Shown: positions 1 through 5,296 of the stretch, piece after piece
How the letters are laid out: the number at the start of each line of letters is the position of its first letter
How positions within the stretch are numbered: the first letter of the stretch is position 1
Assembly: GCA_945871545.1 (NCBI GenBank)
Contig: CAMBWJ010000067.1
Span: 1 to 8,071, forward strand
Length of the DNA: 8,071 nt
Direction of reading: 5' to 3'
From: an uncultured Clostridia bacterium
Lineage (GTDB): Bacteria > Bacillota_A > Clostridia > Christensenellales > Aristaeellaceae
Made by a program: the position numbers and the translations under genes
The notes under the pieces: model-generated
Told to the model about the DNA's origin: nothing
Seen by the model: the letters and a program-made list of their open reading frames with translations, nothing else
The model's database searches: none

Positions 1-231
1 GACCTATGATGTTGTTGGTTAACGTTAAAAAGGTTTAATAAACAACTTTCAGTTTATCGGACAGCTTTAAGGGCGTACCTCCATAGGGCGCACTCCTGCA
101 TGTGCTTTTTACGCTATGATGTTCCGAACGAGGAACTGAATCCCCTGCACCGCGAAAGCGGCCATCCTTTTGCCTATGTCACTGTCTTACGAACCCGCCT
201 TGCAAACGTGAGGCGGGTTCGCCCGTTTTTT
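1..231 (+). ncRNA. Putative structured non-coding RNA of unassigned family; 5' end may lie before the window
   Basis: No open reading frame with a ribosome binding site is present, but the plus strand is rich in self-pairing. A compound hairpin forms from GTTGTT (11-16) with AACAAC (41-46), continued inward by 18-22 with 35-39. GCGTA (73-77) pairs with TACGC (110-114), and GCAC (90-93) with GTGC (102-105). GTTCC (121-125) pairs with GGAAC (132-136). CCGC (150-153) and GCGG (158-161) close a GAAA tetraloop. GACAG (60-64) can pair with CTGTC (182-186), drawing the whole together. A strong terminator ends it at 231. No promoter is visible before base 1, so the transcript probably begins at or upstream of the window edge. 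The size (about 200 nt or more) would suit 6S RNA or the raiA-motif class of Bacillota, but I could not confirm either. It lacks the hallmark sequences of SRP RNA, tmRNA and RNase P RNA. Pairings were found by eye, without covariation. Confidence 0.6.
191..231 (+). terminator. Intrinsic terminator ending the structured RNA
   Basis: GAACCCGCCT (191-200) and AGGCGGGTTC (211-220) form a perfect 10-bp stem with a 10-base loop, and a run of six T follows at 226-231. A second, smaller hairpin, CGGG-TTCG-CCCG (214-225), sits directly against the T run and shares bases 214-220 with the long stem. The two cannot form together. Either way the element should end plus-strand transcription before the promoter at 283. 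Confidence 0.85.
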
Positions 232-282
232 GTGCACGGAAGATGAAAATTCTTAACCTCAGATTAGAAATTCCGCATCCGC

Positions 283-312
283 TTGACGAGAAGCGTATAA
301 GAAGTGTATAAT
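283..312 (+). promoter_or_regulatory. Sigma-A-type promoter of the synthase-reductase operon
   Basis: TTGACG (283-288) and TATAAT (307-312) are separated by 18 bases. The predicted start of transcription near 319 gives a leader of about 50 bases with no obvious riboswitch or attenuator. It lies about 50 bases after the T run of the preceding terminator, so the operon is probably transcribed independently of the upstream RNA. Confidence 0.8.
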
Positions 313-370
313 AGGCTTAATTTGGCAGACCATGCGGCTGTGCCTGCAGGTTTGAAAGGAGTTTGCAAGG

Positions 371-1561
371 ATGGAAGAGAGAAGATACGCGGACATTTTC
401 GGAAAATGTGAAAAGTACACCCTCGCCAACGAATTCCGAGCGAAGGGCATCTACCCCTACTTCCACGCGCTGGAGTCCCGTCAGGCGCCCGAGGTCATGA
501 TGGAGGGCAAGCGCCGCATCATGCTGGGCTCGAACAACTATCTGGGGCTGACGGAGAACCCGGAGATCATCCAGGCGGGTCTGGACGCGCTGAAGGAGTA
601 CGGCACGGGTTGCTCCGGCTCCCGCTTCCTGAACGGCACGCTGAAGATGCACCTGGAGCTGGAGGACGAGCTGGCGCGCTTCTTACATAAGGAGGCCGTG
701 ATGACCTTCCCCACCGGCTTCCAGAGCAACCTTGGCATCATCTCGGCCATCGTGGGCCACGGCGACTATGTGATCTGCGATCGCGAGAACCACGCCTCCA
801 TCTACGACGGCTGTCGCCTGAGCTACGGTCGCATGCTGACCTACGGTCATGCGAACATGGAGGAGCTGGAGATGCAGCTTCAGAAGATCCCGGACAACGC
901 GGGCCGGCTGATCGTGACCGACGGCGTGTTCAGCATGCAGGGCGACATCGCCAAGCTGCCGGAGATCTGCCGCCTGGCGAAGAAGTACGGCGCGCGGGTC
1001 ATGGTGGACGACGCGCACGGCCTGGGCGTGCTGGGCGAGGGCGGACGCGGCACCGCCAGCCACTTCGGTCTCGAAGATGAAGTGGACATCTACATGGGCA
1101 CCTTCTCCAAGTCTCTGGCCAGCCTGGGCGGCTACATGGCCGCCAGCGCGGAGGTGGTGGACTTCGCCCGCCACAACTCCCGCCCGTTCATCTTCGCGGC
1201 GAGCATTCCCCCGGCGCAGTGCGCGGTGGCGCTGGCCTCGCTGCGCTACATCGAGGCCCATCCGGAGATCGTCGCGCGTCTCGGCCAGCTCAGCAACTAC
1301 GCCCGCGCGGCCTACAAGTCCCGGGGCGTGAAGATCATCGAGGCCACCACGCCCATCATCCCCATCTACACCTACGAGGCCGAGCGCACGCTGGTCGTGG
1401 CGAAGCAGCTCTACGAGGCGGGCGTGTACGTCAACCCCGTGCTGCCCCCGGCAGCGCCTGCGGACGGCTGTCTGCTGCGCACCAGCTACATGGCGAGCCT
1501 CACCGAAGCCCTGATCGACGAGGCGGCGGACGTGATCGCCAGCGTTCTGGGGGAGGCATAA
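371..1561 (+). CDS. PLP-dependent alpha-oxoamine synthase, serine palmitoyltransferase-like
   Basis: This 396-residue protein belongs to the alpha-oxoamine synthase family (fold-type I PLP enzymes that condense an amino acid with an acyl-CoA or acyl-ACP with loss of CO2). The catalytic set is complete: His141 in DRENHASIYDG to stack on PLP, Asp213 and His216 in VDDAHG, and Schiff-base Lys247 in GTFSKSLASLGG. Two features favour serine palmitoyltransferase over glycine C-acetyltransferase (Kbl) or BioF: the SGSRFLNGTLKMHLELE segment (82-98) and FSKS around the lysine, together with the GIYPYF N-terminal motif that I recall from Bacteroidota enzymes. The likely product is then 3-ketosphinganine or a close relative. 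The enzyme is presumably cytosolic, with no signal peptide or membrane segment. AAAGGAG at 355-361, nine bases before the ATG, fixes the start. The next gene begins one base after the stop. An automated pipeline would probably call it Kbl or BioF. A cysteate-using sulfonolipid synthase is another alternative. Family membership is sure; the substrates are inferred. Confidence 0.85.
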   Translation: MEERRYADIFGKCEKYTLANEFRAKGIYPYFHALESRQAPEVMMEGKRRIMLGSNNYLGLTENPEIIQAGLDALKEYGTGCSGSRFLNGTLKMHLELEDELARFLHKEAVMTFPTGFQSNLGIISAIVGHGDYVICDRENHASIYDGCRLSYGRMLTYGHANMEELEMQLQKIPDNAGRLIVTDGVFSMQGDIAKLPEICRLAKKYGARVMVDDAHGLGVLGEGGRGTASHFGLEDEVDIYMGTFSKSLASLGGYMAASAEVVDFARHNSRPFIFAASIPPAQCAVALASLRYIEAHPEIVARLGQLSNYARAAYKSRGVKIIEATTPIIPIYTYEAERTLVVAKQLYEAGVYVNPVLPPAAPADGCLLRTSYMASLTEALIDEAADVIASVLGEA

Positions 1562-1562
1562 G

Positions 1563-2351
1563 ATGAAGGTCGTCATTCTCACCGGCGGCTCCAGCGGCAT
1601 TGGTCTGGAGACGGCGAAGCGTCTGGCGGCGCAGGGCTGCAGGGTCTACGAGTTCAGCCGCCGCGACGCGGAGTTCGACTTCATGCAGCATATGCGCGTG
1701 GACGTGGCGGACGCGGAGCAGGTGCGTCGGGCCGTGGACGAGGTCTGCGCCCGGGAGGGCCGGATCGACGTGCTGGTCAACAACGCGGGCTTCGGCATCT
1801 CCGGCGCGTTCGAGTTCACCGAGGAGGCCGACGCGCGCCGCCTGATGGACGTGAACCTCTTCGGCATGAACAACACCATCCGTGCGGTGCTGCCCCACAT
1901 GCGCAGGGCCGGATCGGGCCGCATCGTGAACCTCAGCTCCGTGGCAGGCCCGCTGCCGATTCCCTTCCAGGCCTGGTACTCCATCTCCAAGGCGGCGGTC
2001 AACGCCCTGACCATGTCCGTGGCCAACGAGGTGCATCCCTACGGAATCAGCGTGTGCTGCGTGATGCCCGGCGACATCAAGTCCGGCTTCACCGCCGCGC
2101 GCAGCAAGAGCATCGCCGGGGACGACGCCTACGGCGGGCGCATCGCCCGCTCCGTGGCGCGCATGGAGAAGGACGAGCAGAACGGCATGGAGCCCGCCGT
2201 GGCCGGGGCCTTCATCGCGAAGCTGGCGCTGAAGAAGCGCGTGAAGCCCTACAACACCATCGGCGTCGTCTACAAGGGCTGCATCCTGCTGTCCAAGATC
2301 CTGCCCGGGCCAATCATCCGCTTCATCCTGGAGCAGATGTACGCGAAGTGA
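1563..2351 (+). CDS. SDR-family NAD(P)-dependent oxidoreductase, candidate 3-ketosphinganine reductase
   Basis: This is a 262-residue classical short-chain dehydrogenase/reductase. The Rossmann nucleotide-binding motif is TGGSSGIG (7-14), NNAG is at 73-76, and the catalytic tetrad is Asn98, Ser126, Tyr139 and Lys143 (YSISK). PG follows at 169-170. Arg33 and Arg34 at the end of the second strand suggest a preference for NADP(H). The C-terminal part (233-257) is unusually hydrophobic with scattered basic residues and could touch the membrane or bind a lipid chain. The gene starts one base after the upstream stop, with GGAGG (1552-1556) inside the end of the synthase gene, so the two are co-transcribed and probably translationally coupled. 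A reductase in this position would reduce the 3-keto product of the synthase to the amino alcohol (inference from context). By sequence alone, any lipid-type SDR role is possible. Confidence 0.85.
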   Translation: MKVVILTGGSSGIGLETAKRLAAQGCRVYEFSRRDAEFDFMQHMRVDVADAEQVRRAVDEVCAREGRIDVLVNNAGFGISGAFEFTEEADARRLMDVNLFGMNNTIRAVLPHMRRAGSGRIVNLSSVAGPLPIPFQAWYSISKAAVNALTMSVANEVHPYGISVCCVMPGDIKSGFTAARSKSIAGDDAYGGRIARSVARMEKDEQNGMEPAVAGAFIAKLALKKRVKPYNTIGVVYKGCILLSKILPGPIIRFILEQMYAK

Positions 2352-2362
2352 AGCAATCATAT

Positions 2363-2405
2363 AAACAGACGCAGAACCTGCGAGGTTCCGCGTCTGTTTG
2401 TATTG
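2363..2405 (+). terminator. Intrinsic terminator after the synthase-reductase operon
   Basis: AAACAGACGC (2363-2372) pairs perfectly with GCGTCTGTTT (2390-2399). Inside it, after one A/C mismatch, GAACC (2374-2378) pairs with GGTTC (2384-2388) around the loop TGCGA. The stem is long but the T tract beyond it is short (GTTTGTATT). The stem starts 11 bases after the SDR stop codon. Confidence 0.8.
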
Positions 2406-2431
2406 CGAGCCCTTCCTCAATATGATAGAAT
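2398..2431 (+). promoter_or_regulatory. Candidate promoter(s) of the Gfo/Idh/MocA gene
   Basis: Two overlapping sets with 17-base spacers are visible: TTGCGA (2403-2408) with TAGAAT (2426-2431), and TTGTAT (2398-2403) with TATGAT (2421-2426). The first matches consensus a little better. Both lie directly on the tail of the preceding terminator and give a leader of about 40 bases before the start codon at 2481. Confidence 0.5.
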
Positions 2432-2480
2432 AAAGCTATCCGGGAAGAGAATTCCACCGTTATGAAAGAGGGAGAAGCAT

Positions 2481-3464
2481 ATGAGAAAGATCAAGTGGGG
2501 CGTGCTGGGAACCGCCTACATCTTCGAGCGCGACACGGCGCGGGGCATGGCGCTGGCGGAGAACTGCGAGCTGGTGGCCATTGCGGGCCGCACGCTGGAA
2601 AAGGCGCTGGCGTTCAAGGAAAAGTACGGCTTTGCGCGCGCCTACGGCAGCTATGACGCGCTGCTGGACGATCCGGAGATCGAGGCGGTCTACATTCCGC
2701 TGCCCAACACCCTGCACTGCGAATGGACGCTGCGTGCGCTGCGGAAGGGCAAGCATGTGCTGTGCGAGAAGCCGCTTGCGCCCACCGCGCAGGAGGCCGA
2801 GGAGATGTTCCGCGTCGCCCGTGAGAACGGCGTGCATCTGATGGAGGCCTTCGCCTACCAGCACAGCCCGCTGATTCAGGCCGTGCGGGACGAGATTGAC
2901 CGGGGAACCATCGGCGACGTGCGCTATGTGGAGGCCGCGCTGATCACCTCCGACTACGACATAAGCAACATCCGCATGCGCCGGGAGACGCTGGGCGGCT
3001 GCACCTACGACCTGGGCGTGTACGCCATGAGCTTCATCCAGCGCATGCTGGGCCGGGAGCCGAGGGACGTGCGCGCGGTGGCGAGCTTTGCGGAGAACCA
3101 CATCGATACCTACACCACCGGCGTGTTTGAATACGACGGCGGCGCGAAGGCGAACTTTGCCTGCGGCATGGTGCTGGCGACGGAGAAGAACTCCGCGCTG
3201 GACCGCTTCCAGATTCACGGCACGAAGGGCTCCATCGTCTCGGTGAACTTCGGCTTCAACTGCCCCGGCACGCTGTCCTATCGGGTCAGAACCTTCGACG
3301 GCCTGGACGAGGTTCGCACGGTGGAGGTGCCGAACAACTACTGCCTTGAGGTGGAGCAGCTGGGCCGCTGCATCGCGGAGGGCGAACAGCCCCACGTGAG
3401 CGCGGACTTCAGCATCATGCTGGCACGGACGGTGGATCGGGTGCTTGCATCCATCGGCTACTGA
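2481..3464 (+). CDS. Gfo/Idh/MocA-family NAD(P)-dependent oxidoreductase
   Basis: This 327-residue protein has the two-domain build of the family. The N-terminal Rossmann domain has GVLGTA at 7-12 and the characteristic EKP (96-98) in CEKPLAPT. The C-terminal alpha/beta dimerisation and substrate domain starts around residue 125. The catalytic-region motif reads GGCTYDLGVYA (172-182), with Asp177 kept and Tyr181 where many members have His. A tyrosine here is seen in the dimeric dihydrodiol dehydrogenase and glucose-fructose oxidoreductase branch. Such enzymes oxidise or reduce sugars or related polyols and diols in the cytosol; the substrate cannot be told from sequence. AGGGAG (2469-2474), six bases before the ATG, supports the start over an overlapping ATG at 2462 in another frame. 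A terminator and promoter separate it from the lipid-type operon, so a shared pathway is not implied. Confidence 0.85.
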   Translation: MRKIKWGVLGTAYIFERDTARGMALAENCELVAIAGRTLEKALAFKEKYGFARAYGSYDALLDDPEIEAVYIPLPNTLHCEWTLRALRKGKHVLCEKPLAPTAQEAEEMFRVARENGVHLMEAFAYQHSPLIQAVRDEIDRGTIGDVRYVEAALITSDYDISNIRMRRETLGGCTYDLGVYAMSFIQRMLGREPRDVRAVASFAENHIDTYTTGVFEYDGGAKANFACGMVLATEKNSALDRFQIHGTKGSIVSVNFGFNCPGTLSYRVRTFDGLDEVRTVEVPNNYCLEVEQLGRCIAEGEQPHVSADFSIMLARTVDRVLASIGY

Positions 3465-3482
3465 TACGCTGCATATGAAAAG

Positions 3483-3520
3483 ACAGGCTCCGGAGGATGC
3501 AACACCCTCCGGAGCCTGTT
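3483..3520. terminator. Bidirectional terminator between convergent transcription units
   Basis: ACAGGCTCCGGAGG (3483-3496) and CCTCCGGAGCCTGT (3506-3519) form a perfect 14-bp stem with a 9-base loop. It ends the plus-strand oxidoreductase gene 18 bases after its stop. On the minus strand the stem is followed by CTTTTC, so it also serves as a second stop for the tRNA operon. The minus-strand T tract is the better one. Confidence 0.85.
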
Positions 3521-3544
3521 CCTATGCATGATTCGCTTCCAGAC

Positions 3545-3583
3545 AAAAGGAAAGCTCCTTCACGTGGGAGAACATGAAGGAGC
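3545..3583 (-). terminator. Intrinsic terminator of the tRNA operon
   Basis: Read on the minus strand, GCTCCTTCA and TGAAGGAGC (3575-3583 and 3554-3562) make a perfect 9-bp stem with a 12-base loop, followed by TTTCCTTTTG. It starts five bases after the CCA end of the last tRNA. Confidence 0.8.
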
Positions 3584-3587
3584 ATGG

Positions 3588-3664
3588 TGGCGATGCGGAA
3601 GGGGCTCGAACCCTCGACCTCCAGCGTGACAGGCTGGCATTCTAACCAACTGAACTACCGCACC
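3588..3664 (-). tRNA. tRNA-Asp (anticodon GTC)
   Basis: On the minus strand a 77-base cloverleaf folds. The acceptor stem pairs GGTGCGG with CCGCATC, with one G-T wobble. The anticodon loop is CTGTCAC with anticodon GTC at 3628-3630. The T arm carries GGTTCGAGCC. Discriminator G and an encoded CCA (3588-3590) follow. It is the last tRNA of the four-gene operon. Confidence 0.95.
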
Positions 3665-3667
3665 ACA

Positions 3668-3744
3668 TGGTGGGCCCTCAGGGACTTGAACCCTGGACCG
3701 ATCGGTTATGAGCCGACTGCTCTAACCAACTGAGCTAAAGGCCC
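3668..3744 (-). tRNA. tRNA with anticodon CAT (Ile2 or elongator Met)
   Basis: A 77-base cloverleaf with encoded CCA (3668-3670), discriminator A and acceptor stem GGGCCTT/AGGGCCC (one T-G wobble). The anticodon loop is CTCATAA with CAT at 3708-3710. The 5' acceptor end pairs to the last base, so it is not initiator tRNA. C4-G69 and C5-G68 pairs are present, which in E. coli help the lysidine synthetase TilS recognise tRNA-Ile2. This leans towards Ile2, which reads AUA after its C34 becomes lysidine. Elongator methionine remains possible. Confidence 0.9.
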
Positions 3745-3762
3745 AAACCGCTATGAGAAAAA

Positions 3763-3837
3763 TGGTGACCTCTACGGGACTCGAACCCGTGTTACCGCCG
3801 TGAAAGGGCGGTGTCTTAACCGCTTGACCAAGAGGTC
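3763..3837 (-). tRNA. tRNA-Glu (anticodon TTC)
   Basis: A 75-base cloverleaf with acceptor stem GACCTCT paired with AGAGGTC, all Watson-Crick. The anticodon loop is CTTTCAC with TTC at 3802-3804. The T arm has GGGTTCGAGTCCC. Discriminator A and an encoded CCA (3763-3765) follow. It is the second gene of the operon. Confidence 0.95.
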
Positions 3838-3843
3838 ACATCG

Positions 3844-3920
3844 TGGTCGGGGTGACAGGATTCGAACCTGCGGCCCCATGCTCCCAAAGCACGTGCGCTA
3901 CCAAACTGCGCCACACCCCG
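3844..3920 (-). tRNA. tRNA-Pro (anticodon TGG)
   Basis: A 77-base cloverleaf with acceptor stem CGGGGTG paired with CACCCCG. The anticodon loop is TTTGGGA with TGG at 3884-3886. The T arm has CAGGTTCGAATCCTG. Discriminator A and an encoded CCA (3844-3846) follow. It is the first gene of the operon, about 33 bases after the expected transcription start. Confidence 0.95.
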
Positions 3921-3959
3921 ACATACCCGTCCGGAGCCATGCCCGAAGCGACATCTAGA

Positions 3960-3988
3960 ATTATATCAAATGCGTCGATCTTTGTCAA
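3960..3988 (-). promoter_or_regulatory. Perfect-consensus promoter of the tRNA operon
   Basis: On the minus strand TTGACA (3983-3988) and TATAAT (3960-3965) are separated by exactly 17 bases, and TGA directly before TATAAT adds an extended -10 element. Both hexamers match consensus completely, as expected for strong stable-RNA transcription. It lies about 70 bases beyond the recR stop codon. No strong terminator separates the two, so some recR read-through into the tRNAs is possible. Confidence 0.9.
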
Positions 3989-4060
3989 TAGCTTTTTGGG
4001 CGAAAAATGGCTTTGCCGAACAAATTACCTCATTTAATCTGCTGGAATCTGGCCGTTGCG

Positions 4061-4657
4061 TCACAGCTCCCGCCGGCCCTGGAAGGCGCGCAGCAGGGTG
4101 ACCTCGTCGGTGTACTCCAGCTCGCCGCCCACCGGCACGCCGTGGGCGATGCGGGTCACGCGCATGCCCATGGGCTTGATGAGCCGGGAGATGTAGGCGG
4201 CGGTGGCCTCGCCCTCCACGTCGGGGTTGGTGGCCAGCACGACCTCCTTCACCTCGCCGGAGGACAGGCGCTCCATCAGTTCGCGGATGCGGATGTCGTC
4301 CGGGCCCACGCCGTCCATCGGGGAGATCACGCCGTGCAGCACGTGGTAGAGACCGTTGTAGTCCCGCATGCGCTCCATGGCGTTCACGTCACGGGGATCC
4401 TTCACCACGCAGATCACGTCCTTGCGGCGATTGGGATCGGAGCAGATGGCGCAGGGATCCACATCGGTGAAGTTGCCGCAGACCGGGCAGAAGTGCACCT
4501 GCTTTTTGCCGTTGTAGATGGCGACCGCCAGCTCCTTCACCTGATCCTCCGGCTGGGAGATGATGTGATAGGCCAGGCGCTGGGCCGTCTTTTTGCCGAT
4601 GCCCGGCAGCTTGGAGAGCTGGTTGACCAGCCTGGAAATCGCTTCTACGTCCGCCAT
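4061..4657 (-). CDS. recR: Recombination mediator protein RecR
   Basis: This 198-residue protein has the usual RecR length and domain order. A helix-hairpin-helix ([16 protein letters not shown], 14-29) is followed by a four-cysteine zinc finger (Cys57, Cys60, Cys69, Cys72). Then comes a Toprim domain starting near 80 ([29 protein letters not shown] at 141-153) and the C-terminal [10 protein letters not shown] motif (173-182). RecR works with RecF and RecO to load RecA on single-stranded gaps. The start is placed at the ATG that gives [10 protein letters not shown]. It has GAGAGGA about nine bases upstream and matches family N-termini. An in-frame ATG at 4711 would add 18 residues read through a hairpin and is not favoured. 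The gene lies 75 bases after ebfC in the same direction, the usual partner. Confidence 0.97.
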   Translation of the reverse strand: MADVEAISRLVNQLSKLPGIGKKTAQRLAYHIISQPEDQVKELAVAIYNGKKQVHFCPVCGNFTDVDPCAICSDPNRRKDVICVVKDPRDVNAMERMRDYNGLYHVLHGVISPMDGVGPDDIRIRELMERLSSGEVKEVVLATNPDVEGEATAAYISRLIKPMGMRVTRIAHGVPVGGELEYTDEVTLLRAFQGRREL

Positions 4658-4675
4658 GATGCTGAAAATCCTCTC

Positions 4676-4708
4676 AAAAAATCGTTTCCGGAGACACTGC
4701 TCCGGAAA
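4676..4708 (-). terminator. Hairpin with T run between ebfC and recR
   Basis: On the minus strand TTTCCGGAG and CTCCGGAAA (4685-4708) form a perfect 9-bp stem with a 6-base loop. CGA and then six T (4676-4681) follow, and the recR ribosome binding site comes right after. It has the form of an intrinsic terminator inside an operon, so it may lower recR expression relative to ebfC. The 3-base gap before the T run may make it leaky. Confidence 0.6.
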
Positions 4709-4732
4709 CATCGCTTCGTCAGATTGCGGGGA

Positions 4733-5077
4733 TCAGAACAGGCCCGGCATGCTCAGGCCGCCGGTCATCTTGCCCATCTCCTGCTCCATGGCGTCGCCGG
4801 CCGCGCGCAGCGCCTCGTTCACCGCCGCCACAACCAGATCCTGAAGCATCTCCACATCGTCGGGATCCACGGCCTCGGGCTTGATGGTCAGGGAGAGCAG
4901 CTCCTTCTTGCCGTTGACCTTCGCGGTGGCCATGCCGCCGCCTGCGGTGGCCTCAAATTCGCGGGCCTCGATCTCCTCCTGCTTCTTGGTCATCTGCTGC
5001 TGGAGCTTCTGTGCCTGGCGGGCCAGCTGCTGCATGTTGCCGCCGCCCATCATGTTCGGGAATCCACCTCGTGCCAT
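4733..5077 (-). CDS. ebfC: YbaB/EbfC-family nucleoid-associated protein
   Basis: This 114-residue protein has the family's build. A glycine- and methionine-rich N-terminus ([13 protein letters not shown]) leads into a glutamine/lysine-rich amphipathic helix (about 14-40). The conserved [21 protein letters not shown] core (40-60) and [21 protein letters not shown] follow, and the C-terminus is alpha-helical and methionine-rich. Members form dimers that bind DNA and influence nucleoid structure; in Bacillota the gene usually lies between dnaX and recR. Here recR follows, but dnaX is not upstream: the preceding gene is a small lipoprotein with its own terminator, and ebfC has its own promoter at 5155-5183. 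AGGAAGGA lies about 11 bases before the ATG, a rather long spacing, but the start fits the family. Confidence 0.95.
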   Translation of the reverse strand: MARGGFPNMMGGGNMQQLARQAQKLQQQMTKKQEEIEAREFEATAGGGMATAKVNGKKELLSLTIKPEAVDPDDVEMLQDLVVAAVNEALRAAGDAMEQEMGKMTGGLSMPGLF

Positions 5078-5154
5078 ATCGTTTACCGTCCTTCCTGCGC
5101 CGCAGGGCGCATGGTTTGATGCAATAATTCGCAGCGCGGAATCGCACTTCTAAC

Positions 5155-5183
5155 ATTATACATGATTTTCCCCGGCGAGTAAA
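5155..5183 (-). promoter_or_regulatory. Promoter of ebfC-recR
   Basis: On the minus strand TTTACT (5178-5183) and TATAAT (5155-5160) are separated by 17 bases. The leader to the ebfC start is about 70 bases and includes a small hairpin, GCGCC with GGCGC (5097-5110), just before the ribosome binding site. Confidence 0.7.
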
Positions 5184-5225
5184 GCAAAAAATACCGGCGG
5201 CAGGCTTCCGGGCAGCTCTGCGCGC

Positions 5226-5261
5226 AAAAAATTCGCCGCAGCGCTTTGAGCCGCGACGAAT
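5226..5261 (-). terminator. Intrinsic terminator of the lipoprotein gene
   Basis: On the minus strand ATTCGTCGC and GCGGCGAAT form a 9-bp stem with one G-T wobble (5231-5261) and a 13-base interior, followed by a run of T at 5226-5230. It lies about 35 bases after the stop codon of the small lipoprotein gene and separates it from ebfC. Confidence 0.85.
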
Positions 5262-5296
5262 CTGTGTTTTCGTTTCTTTGGTTTTGAGCCTGCCAA

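Noticed and set aside
1..231. SRP RNA, tmRNA or RNase P RNA
   Set aside because: The conserved SRP tetraloop region, the tmRNA T-arm/CCA end with a tag reading frame, and the RNase P GAGGAAAGTC core are all absent.
371..1561. Annotation of the synthase as glycine C-acetyltransferase (Kbl) or BioF
   Set aside because: The residues around the PLP lysine (FSKS) and the SRFLNGT segment fit serine palmitoyltransferase-type enzymes better, and there is no threonine dehydrogenase or biotin gene next to it. Not excluded without a tree.
683..1600. Long minus-strand open frame opposite the synthase gene (305 codons), and a similar one at 1500-2420
   Set aside because: Composition artefacts of GC-rich coding DNA: His/Arg/Gly/Ala-rich translations, no ribosome binding site, and antisense to well-supported genes.
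3995..4030. Possible terminator after recR (GGC-AAA-GCC followed by ATTTTT on the minus strand)
   Set aside because: The stem has only three base pairs, too short to support as an intrinsic terminator.
3843..4037. Plus-strand 64-codon frame starting within the tRNA-Pro region
   Set aside because: It lies antisense to a tRNA gene and its promoter; such frames over tRNAs are frequent false calls.
4658..4711. Upstream in-frame start for recR
   Set aside because: It would add 18 residues absent from the family and would run through the hairpin at 4685-4708. The ATG at 4657 has a good ribosome binding site and gives the normal length.
4007..5119. Plus-strand open frame of 370 codons opposite recR and ebfC
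   Set aside because: It is antisense to two clear conserved genes and its translation has no family motif.
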